From assembly GCF_019649055.1 (NCBI RefSeq), contig NW_026570320.1, positions 1 to 64,000 on the forward strand: a stretch of 64,000 nt of DNA. The letters are read 5' to 3'. A program made the position numbers and the translations under genes. This stretch comes from Paramacrobiotus metropolitanus. Lineage: Eukaryota > Tardigrada > Eutardigrada > Parachela > Macrobiotidae. The notes beneath the pieces are model-generated. The model was not told the DNA's origin, ran no database searches, and was given only the letters and a program-made list of their open reading frames with translations. This document shows positions 36,004-46,764 of this stretch, one piece after another. Positions within the stretch are counted from its first letter, which is position 1; each line of letters opens with the position of its first letter.

Positions 36004-38368
36004 ATGGAGGAGACTCATGCTTTATACAATGCGTGCGCGGAACAATTGCAATCTGAGTCCCGGAAAAAAGTTATGATCGTGCCAGGTACGACAGTTTATT
36101 TACATGTCTTTTATTTGCGAACTTTTCTGCTATTGGCATCGGCATTTGCTTGCACAGAGAACTTTCTGCGTGATTCCGCAAGTACCGACGCGTTTGGTAT
36201 CAGAAGCAGTCAAGCTGAAGCAAGTGTGGGCAAATGTCAAGGTGTGCAGCTGCAGTTCCTGAAATTCCCCCACCCTGCAACAGGTAAAAGTGTATACTAA
36301 TACCACTGCGAAGTCTGCGTTACTATCTTGCTGTTAAAGGCCTGCCAGATTACATGGTTGGTTACTGATGGGTATACGGTCACCGTATACCTAGGGTAGA
36401 TATTATTGTACCAGTTTGTGCGTAATAGTATTTCTGTGTTTCGCAGATTGTGGTACTTTATGGGCATTTGATTCGCTAAACGGAGAAGTTTATCAGCTGT
36501 TTCAGCTACAAGAAAAGTGTTGCTCGTGGTTCGTCGGAAATTATGTCCTGGAAGGTAAACCTAGCGCGTTCGAAATTTTCAGCATGCGCAGGAGGAAAGC
36601 GTTTTTCGGATTTGAAACACTAATGCAACAGTCACTGCTATTCAACCTAAACAAAATTAACCACTCAGCGCATCAACGGATTTCCATTCCTGATTTTTTA
36701 GTTGTTAGGCTGTAGCGACGTTGCACTGGTTTTGTTGGTTCACTGATTGTGTTTTTTATTCTTTAGATGGATCTTTCTACAGCTTGGTTCCTGTTGATCC
36801 GCTTTTCCTTGTCATTCCGTTTTTGTTCAAATCTAAACAGGTGCGTACTGCTTAATCAGGTTCATATCGACATGCGCTGCATCATCAGCACGAACGTAGA
36901 AAAACGATTCACAAGATAATTAGAATGAGTCCATGATATGGTTACTGGATTTCAATTTGGAGTTGATATTCACTGCCGATAGCTTTATACGTGCAGGTGG
37001 CCGGTGGGGATATATTATTAGTGTTAACTCCAGATTGAAGTTTAGTGAAGTTTCGCCAAATGTATGATACCATCGCCATAACATTGACAGGGGAAATTTT
37101 TTTCAGAAACGGCTGTTCCAGCCCGTCGACCAAATGTTATCCGACTGTTTGGTGAATTCGCCAGAGTACAGGACAGCCGTCGAACTACTTTTACGCAATG
37201 ATGCCGTATTTCTGAACGAAGTTGATTTGATCTGCACTATGAAAAGTAAGTGCAAAGCCAGTTCATTCGCGGTTGTAAAAAATTTCTTATCTCCTGCTTA
37301 TTGAAATACCTATTGGTATGCTTTTCTAGACGTTCACGGAAATCGTTTCGTCAAACTGTGCAGACGGAAATTAGCGGCTTGGTTGAAAATCAAGGTGATA
37401 CATCATTAGAGACTTGATGTTAAAAAATGCTCACGATCAGTGGGAAATTTTTGTGTTACTAGGATGTTCGCCTTTAATTGCAGTTTGGTTTGTGGTTTTC
37501 ACTGTTGCTACTTTTTAGGTGCTATACCTTAGCGCATCTTTGCGTCGGGAGCATGTGGATGTTGGAACAAAAATTGTTACCGCTGGCCAGACTTCCATAA
37601 CCACAGACATTCAATATTCGCAAGGTAAATGTTTCTTAAACTTTCTTTGTATCGATTGCGGAAGTACGTTTTGCCGAATCGAAGTAACATAGTGTAGATG
37701 TTACTTTTTGCAGAAATGTATGATAAATATGCAATGGGAATTCTGGGTGATTATCTTCCTTCGCTTTTGCGACTCGAGATGGCAAAGGCTCTGGGGTACG
37801 TACTCGTATACCAGTATGTAGTGTGTGTACAAGTAGGACATCGTTATCGATAGTGTTGTATGCATCTGCATTTTTAACGATCTTTAGTGCTAACAATAAA
37901 CTTTGGTGTTATATTGTACAGTCTAGAGGAACACTTACCGTTCAAAGAAATACCCGCTGGGAACCAACAGGTCAGCTTTATATGCCTTCGCTCAATATTT
38001 AAAACTGCAAAACGGTTTCAGTTTTTGACAATCGTAATACAGAAAAGAAAAGTTGGGGAGATTTGCGACGCGGCCGAGGATTATTCGAAAAATGTTCCTG
38101 CGACCTCCAAGGCTCCAGCGACGGTACGTTATTCTGGTCTCGTTGGTAAATCCTAATTTCATAATTACAGCATTTACGTATTGTAACAGCTACTTCGCAT
38201 AGTAATTTACAATACTTAAGTTATACGAAGAAGTCAGAGTATGAGAACTTAATTCATCATTCACTATTTCAGAAAAAGCTAACAACAGCCCAAAAACAGC
38301 TGCAAAAAGTGGACAAATCCGGGATGAAAACTCTTACAAACTACTTTACCAGATCGACAAACAAATAA
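36004..38368 (+). CDS. RNASEH2B: Ribonuclease H2 subunit B
   Basis: Non-catalytic subunit of RNase H2, which removes ribonucleotides and RNA-DNA hybrids in the nucleus. Eleven exons, all GT-AG and phase-consistent: 36004-36085, 36158-36283, 36447-36554, 36767-36840, 37107-37245, 37330-37394, 37519-37624, 37714-37795, 37922-37970, 38043-38123 and 38273-38368. They encode 335 residues (human 312). Family marks are FLKFPHPATG, the WFVGNYV region, FYSLVPVDPLFLVIPFLFK, and the end LTTAQKQLQKVDKSGMKTL. The C-terminal MKTLTNYF is a PIP-box-like PCNA-binding motif, equivalent to human MKSIDTFF. A polyadenylation signal AATAAA (38367-38372) overlaps the stop codon. The gene is tail-to-tail with DNAJC25, 88 bases apart. 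Confidence 0.95.
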
Positions 38369-38456
38369 TAAAACCGAAAACAATTAAAAATTCGGGTCAT
38401 AAAGTGTATCACAGATGGCACAACAAACGTCCATGGACACTGACCACGTGGACGCA

Positions 38457-40279
38457 TTACTCGTCTGGACCAAACGTAATCTGACCACCTCCTCCTTTCT
38501 TCATCCATCTCCGATAGGCTTTGTACCTGGCATTCTGCGCAAGTTCGGTTTTCATCTTCTCATCCTTTTCCTGTTTCCATGTCTGCAGCGTAAAAATATC
38601 GAATTACAGAAGCTGGCTTTTGGCGCATTTTCTGCATGAGACTAAAGTTCGCCGATTATTACATGTTTTTAATTGCAGAATGTTTGTAAAAAAACATGAT
38701 GGCATAATTCGGTAAATAAAACTATGAATCGCATCAAGAAGGCATACTTTGAAGTTTTGTGATATCCATAATTCACGATTGTACATCTCTTCTTTCTCTT
38801 TTTCCGGTACAGATTCAAATTGAGTTTGAGAATATCCTAGATATTTCCTCATCAGGTATGTTTTATCGTCCTCGGTGTATTCCATTTTATGGATTGTGTA
38901 TCTCCATAACCAGCGAATTTGGAAATGAATGAACTGATAAACGGTCAGCGGCAGAAAAATCAATTTCAACCACAACACGTCTCGAATATTTGGTTTCGCG
39001 TATCCGCCTCTATAAATATCGTTAACATTTACACGTTTCCAAAATTCCAAACTAAAGAAGCTGTTACAGGTTCGGTTTATCTAAGCCAGAGTTCCGCTTA
39101 CACTATGAGATTTTTGAAACCACTAAATATATGTACGTTATGTCGAAGCAAAACATCGCGTAATTTTCGCCACTGTTCACATGTGTTCTTTATTCGATGC
39201 GTGCGGTCGCTTACCTAATTTCCATCTTCGACTCCAGAATTTGCCGTACAATTGCATCTTCATCTTCTTTGATCTCCTCCTTACTCTTCTTCCCTCGCTT
39301 TTTATCCGGGCTCCAAATACCTGCATCTGTAGCTTCCTGCAAGGCTCGTGACCGGTACTTCGGCTCCCGCATTAAATACTTAATTGCTTCGTTGTAGCGC
39401 GTCCATAACACGAAGTACTGCACGGCGGAGACAACTGTAATGAACACCGCCACAACAATCCGCACATCCACTTTGGGCGTGACTCGGCGACCATAGTATC
39501 GCCAGTAATGTTGGTAGTGCAATTCCGGATTGTCCAACATAAAATTGTAATCGTTTCGCTGGTCCTCATCTCGGAGTGTCTGTGTTAAAAAATTTAAAAT
39601 TCAGGAATATTGTCCACACAGCAAAAACCACTAGGGTAGAGTTATCATTTGTCAGTATTGTTCGTAATCATTTAAGACATAATCTTTACCAGCAGCCAAA
39701 ATGCAACTTTTCAGCGGCGTGCATAATTACTAAATAATAACCAAAGTAAGGATATTTACCTCATAAGCCGTCGCTATCAGTCGAAATCGGATTTCCGCCG
39801 CTTTTTTATCAACCTGTTTTTTTGAAAAAAAAAACCTTTATCAGAATTATGTATCAATTTGTAAACAAGAAAACCATCACAAACCGGTTGCGTTCAGATA
39901 AACGCAAGCAGTAAGTGTTCGCTGCAAGAATTTACTATAAATTTCTATATGTGGGTTATATCAGCGTAGTTAACCGGCGGCTCAAACCTGCGTCTTGAAT
40001 CGATCAGGATGATTCTGCTTCGCCAGCTGGCGATAGTTTTTGGAGATCTCTTCTTTCGTAGCATCGCGAGATACATTTAAAACTGCGAACAACAGAAGTT
40101 AAAATAGCCAACGGTAAAATGCGCTACGCAGCCATCTGTTTGTGACCAATGAGCCCAGTATCGTACGGATTCCTACCATCATAGCAATTAAGCTTTCCGC
40201 AGTACAAGTTCTCCACCAGTCCGTCGACTGCATCCAGCAAAAACCAGCACGACAGGAGATAGTAGTACGCTATCTGCAT
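38457..40279 (-). CDS. DNAJC25: DnaJ homolog subfamily C member 25
   Basis: A membrane J-protein that stimulates Hsp70, probably at the ER. Six exons: 40279-40177, 40082-39988, 39813-39760, 39579-39215, 39009-38748 and 38582-38457, all in phase, 334 residues (human 360). A hydrophobic leader (IAYYYLLSCWFLLDAV) precedes GLVENLYCGKLNCYDVLNVS. The J domain carries HPD in KQNHPDRF, followed by LRDEDQRNDYNFMLDNPE. Membrane segments are VDVRIVVAVFITVVSAVQYF and VLWLKLIFLPLTVYQF. The end KAYRRWMKKGGGGQITF matches the family. No frame break. Confidence 0.96.
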
Positions 40280-41659
40280 CGCGGTAGCCACCGAGGCACG
40301 TCGACGAATATCCGAGCAGATCCTCCAGAATTTACAAGCTCCAAAAGCTGCAAATTTGTTTTGCTAGCTCGCAGTTTGCAGAAATGTACTTACTTATCCA
40401 AAACTGCCACTCGTAGATGGAACACTGAAAATGTTTTTTCTGTGTACACTGTACACTCTACCGTACAGGCGAAAAGTCGGAAACGTCAGCTTGGATATTT
40501 TTGAGCTGGCAGTCGCCAAAACCTCCGTCCTGGGGGGTTGCCCATATCTCTATATATTGGTTGCAGTACATACTACATATGCGGCATATGTAAGGTATAT
40601 GGTTAGGTAAGGGGCATATGATATGCCCCTTACCTAACCATAAGGGGTAAGGGGCATATGCATTATGCAGTACGTTGCTGATGTTCCCATATTAATTTTT
40701 ACTCATACATAATCATTCTGTTTTGAAGTCTGGACACTGAACCCAACAACGCATCCAGGTGGTGCAGGTTAGAGTATCCTCTGCCAACCTACATTCTGTC
40801 AATGTCGATTATTTCTAAAGTATTTGCATCCACCAGTTTCTGGACAACATCTTTACTGGCGCTTCGGGCATCTAGCGGCTTCTGCGCACGCCACGTTACC
40901 GATTTGGGAAAGCTCTCTCCCGAAACGTGTCCAGCGAGTACGTTCCCATAATCCCATTAGTCTATTTATGCTTAATTTCGTGAATGTTTTCTCATTTCCT
41001 ACCTTACGGCTTCTTGTTAGAACGCGCCGGTTGGAAAGTCGTACGCTTTACTTTTGGTTTGCAATAGTGGCAGTGATTATCGATAACCTTCGTTATTCTT
41101 TGTCAACATTTTTATTATTTTTCAAAAGAGTAAAACAGGGAAGACGCTGAAGAGTGCCTATTTTCACGTAGAATACTATTAGAGTGTAATATTATTTTAT
41201 CATGGGCGCATTCGAAAAGGTACGGTCGAATAGCAGAAAAAAATTTGTTTGAATTAATTGTCTGTGAACTTGTGAAAGTTTGTGCTTTTGTCACACAGTT
41301 TTGTGGGCAATGTAATAATGAAAGTTATACGGAAATTTACGGTAAGTAGTCTGGTCTGGTCACTAGTGGACTGTGAATATTTCTAATTTCTAAATTTCTT
41401 TAGATATACATATATGTACATACATACACCTGTAAATGCTACAGTAGAATAATTTATCTGCCAATTAGTTCCAAAAATTCGCTTTTAGATATTTTTTAAT
41501 AATTAGGTAATCGCGCACTCCCATCTGTTTGCACTCGTCCAGCATTCTCTACGTCTGCATTCACCTTGAATGTAAGTAAGGATTTTTTCATGTTTACTGA
41601 CGATTTTAGCGGAGATGTGATTCTCTATAAAAAGTTTCCGGATTGTATAGAAAAAAACC
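40280..41659. promoter_or_regulatory. Divergent spacer between DNAJC25 and HINT1
   Basis: 1380 bases between two start codons. It includes the 45-base palindrome at 40598-40642. Two short ATG stretches ending at good donors (ATGAAAGTTATACGG region before GTAAGTAG at about 41341, and a stretch before GTAAGTAAGG at about 41573) could be untranslated HINT1 exons, unproven. Confidence 0.4.
40598..40642. repeat. 45-base near-perfect palindrome
   Basis: Two 22-base arms around a single G. The left arm includes GGTTAGGTAAGGGGCATAT (40601-40619) and the right arm is its exact reverse complement (40621-40639), with three more paired bases outside. Extra copies of AAGGGGCATATG and GGCATATG flank it (40580-40590, 40646-40662). 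It can form a cruciform or hairpin. No gene overlaps it. Confidence 0.9.
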
Positions 41660-42408
41660 ATGGCTGACGCGTCTGAGTCTGACGAAGTGCAGAAAGCTCA
41701 AACGATGAAGTCGTCCAGTGCGCCTTCCATTTTCACGCGGATTATCAATAAGGAGATTCCCGGCAAATTTTTGTACGAAGACGACCAGTGTGTCGTGCTC
41801 GTGGACGTCAACCCTCAGGCACCGGTTCATTTTTTGGTATGCAAATATTAGGGGAACTGAGATTTATTCGGTTTACACCTGCCGGCGATATACACAGTCA
41901 CGATTCAAGAGGGAATTGTGCCAGTATTAATGACAGTTCGGCATTTCAGTCAATCCTTTTGAGCGTTTTTTTTTAAAAAATATTTTATGATGCACCGTAG
42001 GTTGTTCCCCGTCGCCAATTGGAAGGTCTGAGCCATGCCACGGATGCGGATGAATTATTGCTTGGACATCTACTGAATGTGGCTCGTAAAGTTGCAGATC
42101 AGGAAAAACTGCATAGCGGATATCGTGTTGGTAAGGTCATAATTATTAGAGTTAAGTGGCTGGTTCGGAGAAACAAAGTTAAAGTTATGTTTTCATCGGT
42201 TTTTAAAGTTATGTTTTCACCAACGAGGTTTGATATCTCACTAGATTTTTATTCCCGCCGGAAGTCGGCTAGTGTTTCATATGTAGAGTATATTCAAGAA
42301 CAATTTTGTTTTGCAGTAATAAATGACGGCAAACATGGGGCCCAAAGCGTTCCGCATCTACACATCCATGTTTTTGGGAAACGTCAAATGGGATGGCCAC
42401 CTGGGTGA
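41660..42408 (+). CDS. HINT1: Histidine triad nucleotide-binding protein 1
   Basis: HIT-family purine nucleoside phosphoramidase. Three exons, 41660-41836, 42001-42130 and 42317-42408, in phase, encode 132 residues (human 126). Marks are IFTRIINKEIPGKFLYEDD, VVLVDVNPQAPVHFL, VVPRRQLEGLSHATDADELL and the catalytic histidine triad HLHIHV in QSVPHLHIHVFGKRQMGWPP, ending PG as in HINT1. The start ACCATGGCTGA is a strong eukaryotic context. The N-terminus lacks a mitochondrial presequence, which favours HINT1 over HINT2. Intron 2 contains one copy of a dispersed repeat (42220-42271). Confidence 0.96.
42220..42271 (+). repeat. Dispersed direct repeat, copy 1
   Basis: A block beginning CCAACGAGGTTTGATATCTC and ending GAAGTCGGCTA lies in HINT1 intron 2. 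It recurs about 650 bases downstream at 42876-42929 with a few substitutions and a two-base difference. It is probably a fragment of an interspersed element. Confidence 0.8.
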
Positions 42409-43698
42409 AAGTATCCACTTAGTGGCACTTACGCGGCAATATGATGTTACTTTTCGTCATTCGAACGGCTGGTTTAATAATTTTTTTCTTTCTATGGTTA
42501 GTTCGGGTTTTTCGCATTGCATTTGTATCGTTTTCCACTGACTTACGGGTAAATGATTAAAAAGCGTGTTTTCCGGCTCGCTTTTTAACTTTGGACTTGA
42601 GTATAGGTTTAGTGAAGGCACTTCATTCGGCTTCAGATTTATGCACTTCCTCTACCGCTTTTTACCTGCCGCATTTATCGTCGATATTTTGAAATGCGGT
42701 AAACTGGAAATCGACTAATTCAAATTTACTTTATGTACTGCATTTACTGCAACGAAAGCAAGATTTGGACTTGTATAATTTTGAAGCGAGGAGTACCCCT
42801 CTGCTATACAAGACAGGCAGATCTCAAAAATTCCCGAACTTTTGGGATTACTGTACTAGTGGAAGTTGAAGAAGACCAACGAGGTTTGATATCTCACACT
42901 AGATTTTCATTCCCGTCGGAAGTCAGCTACCTGCTTTCACTGGAATTAAATTACGGCATTGCAATATTAGCATTAAAATTAATGTGATACAATACTTACG
43001 ATTACATGTAAGTTCATTGCTAAACACGAATAAAGTGTTAAATGATTAGGTTGCAAGCTTTTCCCATTGCTTCTTTTTAATAAAATACTAGTACTTTTGC
43101 TCGTTGGAAACCATGAAAACTAAATTCCGGAAAAGGTTCAAAAACATGATTCTGTTCTGGTGTAAGTTGAATTAGTGTGTTGTCATTCTGCTTGTATCCG
43201 GTAATGAAATTTTGCCGGCAATATCTGAAACCTACCGGGTATGTAAACAAACATAATCTGAGCTACCAAACGAGTACTTCTGCAGTAAATGTGATTTGTA
43301 AGTAACACTGCGGTGCACTTATACGACTACACGGTGTGAAACTTCCACAGTTCCACCAATGCAAATGCTTGTTGGATAGCGAGTTTAGTGCTATATCAAC
43401 AAAACCGGTACACTGTTATCGGAGGTTTTGAATTTAATCGTTGCATGCCTGGTGTGGCTTAACTGCTACAGAAATCAGCTGTCGACGTTGTCGTCGTACA
43501 CTCATTACGGCACTTCCTGTCTGCGCAGCAAAAATCGATGCGAGGATGGTGGATCGGATGTGTGCAGTTGAACGGCTGCCACTTCCTAGTGTAGCATGCT
43601 ACAGAATAGAATTTGCGTTTTTGAAAGACGGTTTTCGTTTACCTGCTTACTTTAGCTTTTACGTTTCTGGTTCATGATTAATTTTGTTAGTCCGAACA
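42409..43698. other. HINT1 3' flank and ethanolamine kinase upstream region
   Basis: No gene is supported. Copy 2 of the dispersed repeat lies at 42876-42929. A Cys/Arg-rich open frame at 43441-43677 has no splice or family support and probably lies in the kinase 5' region. Confidence 0.4.
42876..42929 (+). repeat. Dispersed direct repeat, copy 2
   Basis: Same orientation as copy 1 in HINT1 intron 2. It starts CCAACGAGGTTTGATATCTC and ends GAAGTCAGCTA, so about 52-54 bases are shared at roughly 90 percent identity. It lies in intergenic DNA. Confidence 0.8.
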
Positions 43699-46048
43699 AT
43701 GACAAATATCAGCGGGTGTCTGTCGGTCGATAACTCCATGGATATTAGGCGGGTAGATGTAAGTGTTTATGAAAATGATCCGGTTCATCAGCTGGAAGAA
43801 CTGTTTAAGATTTTCCGTCCGCAGCTGGCGGGTAGACCCGTACTTATCGAGGTAAGCGCCAATTAAATGTGCCATGCTTATATCTCTTCATTATATTACT
43901 GTCACTTTCCTTCGATGTATGATGCATAGCAAAACCCAAATTAAAAGGTATGATTTAAAATAAAGTAGAAATAATGCGCACGTGAGCAAATAAAATTGTG
44001 AATTTGTGTAAAACTTATGGAAAACTTTGAATAAATTGGACTAGACGATTTGGCACTAAAGAAATAAAATGAGTGCGCTTCCGGTTGCAACCAGAACCAT
44101 GTACAGGTCACACATATCAGCGGTAGCGGCTACAGAGATAAGGTTGTTTAAGTGGGAGCAAATGAGCATAAACGAGACAGTTGATTTAATTTACTGTTCA
44201 GTACTGGTGTAAAATTTCCTATATACGTACTTTTAATTATTTTAAAGCTATTCTAAAATGCGGCATATGTTGACTCACAAGTCAGTTGACTTTATACCGT
44301 TAGTTTACTATGTGATTAAAATATCATCGGCACCAACCGAATTACATGCATGCACGATGCCCTTGATTTTAGTTTTATCTTACATGTATTTTGCTGTAGG
44401 AACTTACAGGAGGACTTATAAACATGATGTATAAACTGGTTGTGGAAGATGACGTCACCGTATTCCGCATATACAACGGTGACCTTACAGATATGTTTGA
44501 TCGCAAGGAGGAATTACAGCGATTGATTTTTCTTCATGAGCACGGCCTGTATCAGAAAATATACGGTGTGTTCCGCAACGGAATCTGTTACCGCTATCAG
44601 AACGGTAGAAGCCTAACTGCGGAAGAATTACGCGACCCATCGATGTCTAAGTAAGCCAACCTCTTATATATCTGAATAAGTATCGAAATGCAAGTACAAA
44701 CAAAGTACCAAAATGGATGAGGATGAGGCAGAAATTATTACGAAAGCATCATGATGAAAAGCTAAGTCAGTGACGTTCTGTAGTACTTCCCTCTTTCCTT
44801 GATCTTTTCATTATTTTCATTATTTTCGCCACCCATATAGGAACAGTTCAGTTTTCACATGAATAATGTCAGCCGAGAAATTTATTAAACGATCATTTTT
44901 CGATAAGATTTGAAGGTCATTAACATATGTTTACAGGCTGATCGCAAGAAAATTAGCCCTATTACATACCACGTCTTTACTTAAAGAAGAATGTCGCAGT
45001 GCAAAAGACGATGTGATAGCCACCGTTGTCAAAAATTTGGAATCCCTGCCGGAAATATATGAAAACGCTAGTCTGAACCAAATGGTCACTACTTGCTTCC
45101 CAGATCGGACACAACTACGTGCGGAGTTTGACGAACTGGTGCAAATGATTCTGCCGCTGCGAACTGCAGAAAAATGTGGTCATGTTGTGTTGTGTCATAA
45201 TGATCTCGTGGCCAGCAACATAATTTTTGACGAATGCTGCAACGATGTACAATTTATCGATTTTGAATTCTCAGGATACGGCTTTCCTGCTGATGAAATC
45301 GGTGGATTATTTGCAGAATTTTTTGGTAAGCCCTTATGGTTAGAAGAACATACATACAAAACTTTTATGTTTGAAAAAATTTGCCGATATCTTTTTACAA
45401 ATCTTGCCTACTACCGATTTTTGCAAATCCCGTATAACATCCGGCTACTGCATTAGAGGACATTTGCATACGAAATTTTCAGATTATTCGCAAGCAAAGC
45501 AAAATTACTTCTAAATTGTTTGTTTCTTGTACGTTGTATATTTAGCACATTTCAGGCGCCACGGAAAACGGTGTGAACAAATCAAAGGAAGCGGATCGCA
45601 GCGTCTTCCAAATGGAATTCATAAAATGTTACCTCGAGGCCAGAAAAGCGTTATCCGTTAAAGACGCTGACCAGAATAAAAATTATGTGAAATCGGTTTC
45701 TGAACAAGATGTATGGAATTTTTACGTGATTTCCAAAAGATTTGCTTTAGTAAGTGCTCACTGATTGCTGTTTAATGCTTATTGTTACACGTTTTATAGT
45801 TTCATTTATTCCTTTAGTTGCGACCGTGGTTTGCGGTAACTTGGATTTTGAATGCGGTAAACCGGATCCGTGATCCACAAGAAGCGCTGGATGATCTCTT
45901 GTACGTATCAAATTCTTACTTTGTGTACGAGTAATTAATTTATGATGTCCGGCATTCATTTCTGTTTAGGTTCGCTAAAAATGCGATGGAAATCTATAGG
46001 AAAACCAAAGACAGTGTGTTTGAGCTTCATTTAAGAAATGGGATGTGA
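43699..46048 (+). CDS. Ethanolamine kinase
   Basis: Phosphorylates ethanolamine, the first step of the CDP-ethanolamine (Kennedy) pathway to phosphatidylethanolamine, in the cytosol. Six exons: 43699-43851, 44400-44650, 44937-45325, 45556-45749, 45818-45900 and 45970-46048, in phase, 382 residues. Kinase marks are ELTGGLINMMYKL (the nucleotide loop region, with TGG), the catalytic VVLCHNDLVASNIIF (Brenner-type HxD) and the metal-binding FIDFEFSGYGFPADEIG. The C-terminal FAVTWILNAV fits the choline/ethanolamine kinase fold. The closest type by eye is ETNK (easily shocked), but choline kinase activity cannot be excluded. AATAAA lies at 46336-46341. Confidence 0.93.
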
Positions 46049-46764
46049 ACTTCCGGTTGGATCGAGACTAATGTTTGCCTTCAACTGCGCTTGTCCGCTG
46101 CGTAAAACTGTTGTATCAACGTAAAGTTGACATTTGCTCATTACATATACCGTGTTTCTGCGATTGCTTTTCCAAAAGCGCTTTCTGGTTCCTTAACCTG
46201 GTGTGATCGAGTGGTACTAGCGAAGTTATTTCAGATTTGTGATAAGAATCTTTATTTCTTGAGCGTTACTAACACAAGCTAATGGTTTTAATAGCGGTTT
46301 ACTTGTCAAATTATAAAGATGCCTTATTTGTAATTAATAAACATCATCTGAAAAACGGTTCGTAAGATCAATGGTCATTCTATGAGCGCATAGTGGGTAC
46401 GGCCGTTTAAGCTTGCGGAACAACCTGTAGATAAGCAGTATTAATTTAGAAAGTACAAAACTAGACGTAACTAACTGTAAGCACCACTTTTATATTTTTT
46501 TATTATGTAAAAGCGGTTTAAGAAATAATCAAGCACTGTCAACCTGAGTATCTGCATTTCGCAGTGAAAAAAATATTCAAACTTTTTGTGTGTTTGTACA
46601 CGGGCACAACACCAAAACCCTCAAAGAACACACCAAATAAACACACCGAATATAACATAAATATTTCACACTTTCACTGTACACATAAATAAAACAAGTA
46701 TCAGCAGACAGCAGTAACTGGTGATGCTACCGCCCGATCAGCAAAACTTATAAGTACAAAGTAA
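46049..46764. other. Convergent 3' region of the kinase and ABCB6
   Basis: Both neighbouring genes end here tail-to-tail, so the stretch should hold two 3' UTRs. AATAAA at 46336-46341 serves the plus-strand gene. No gene was seen. Confidence 0.5.

Noticed and set aside
43441-43677. Cys/Arg-rich ORF before ethanolamine kinase
   Set aside because: No domain pattern, and the kinase reads well from its own ATG at 43699.
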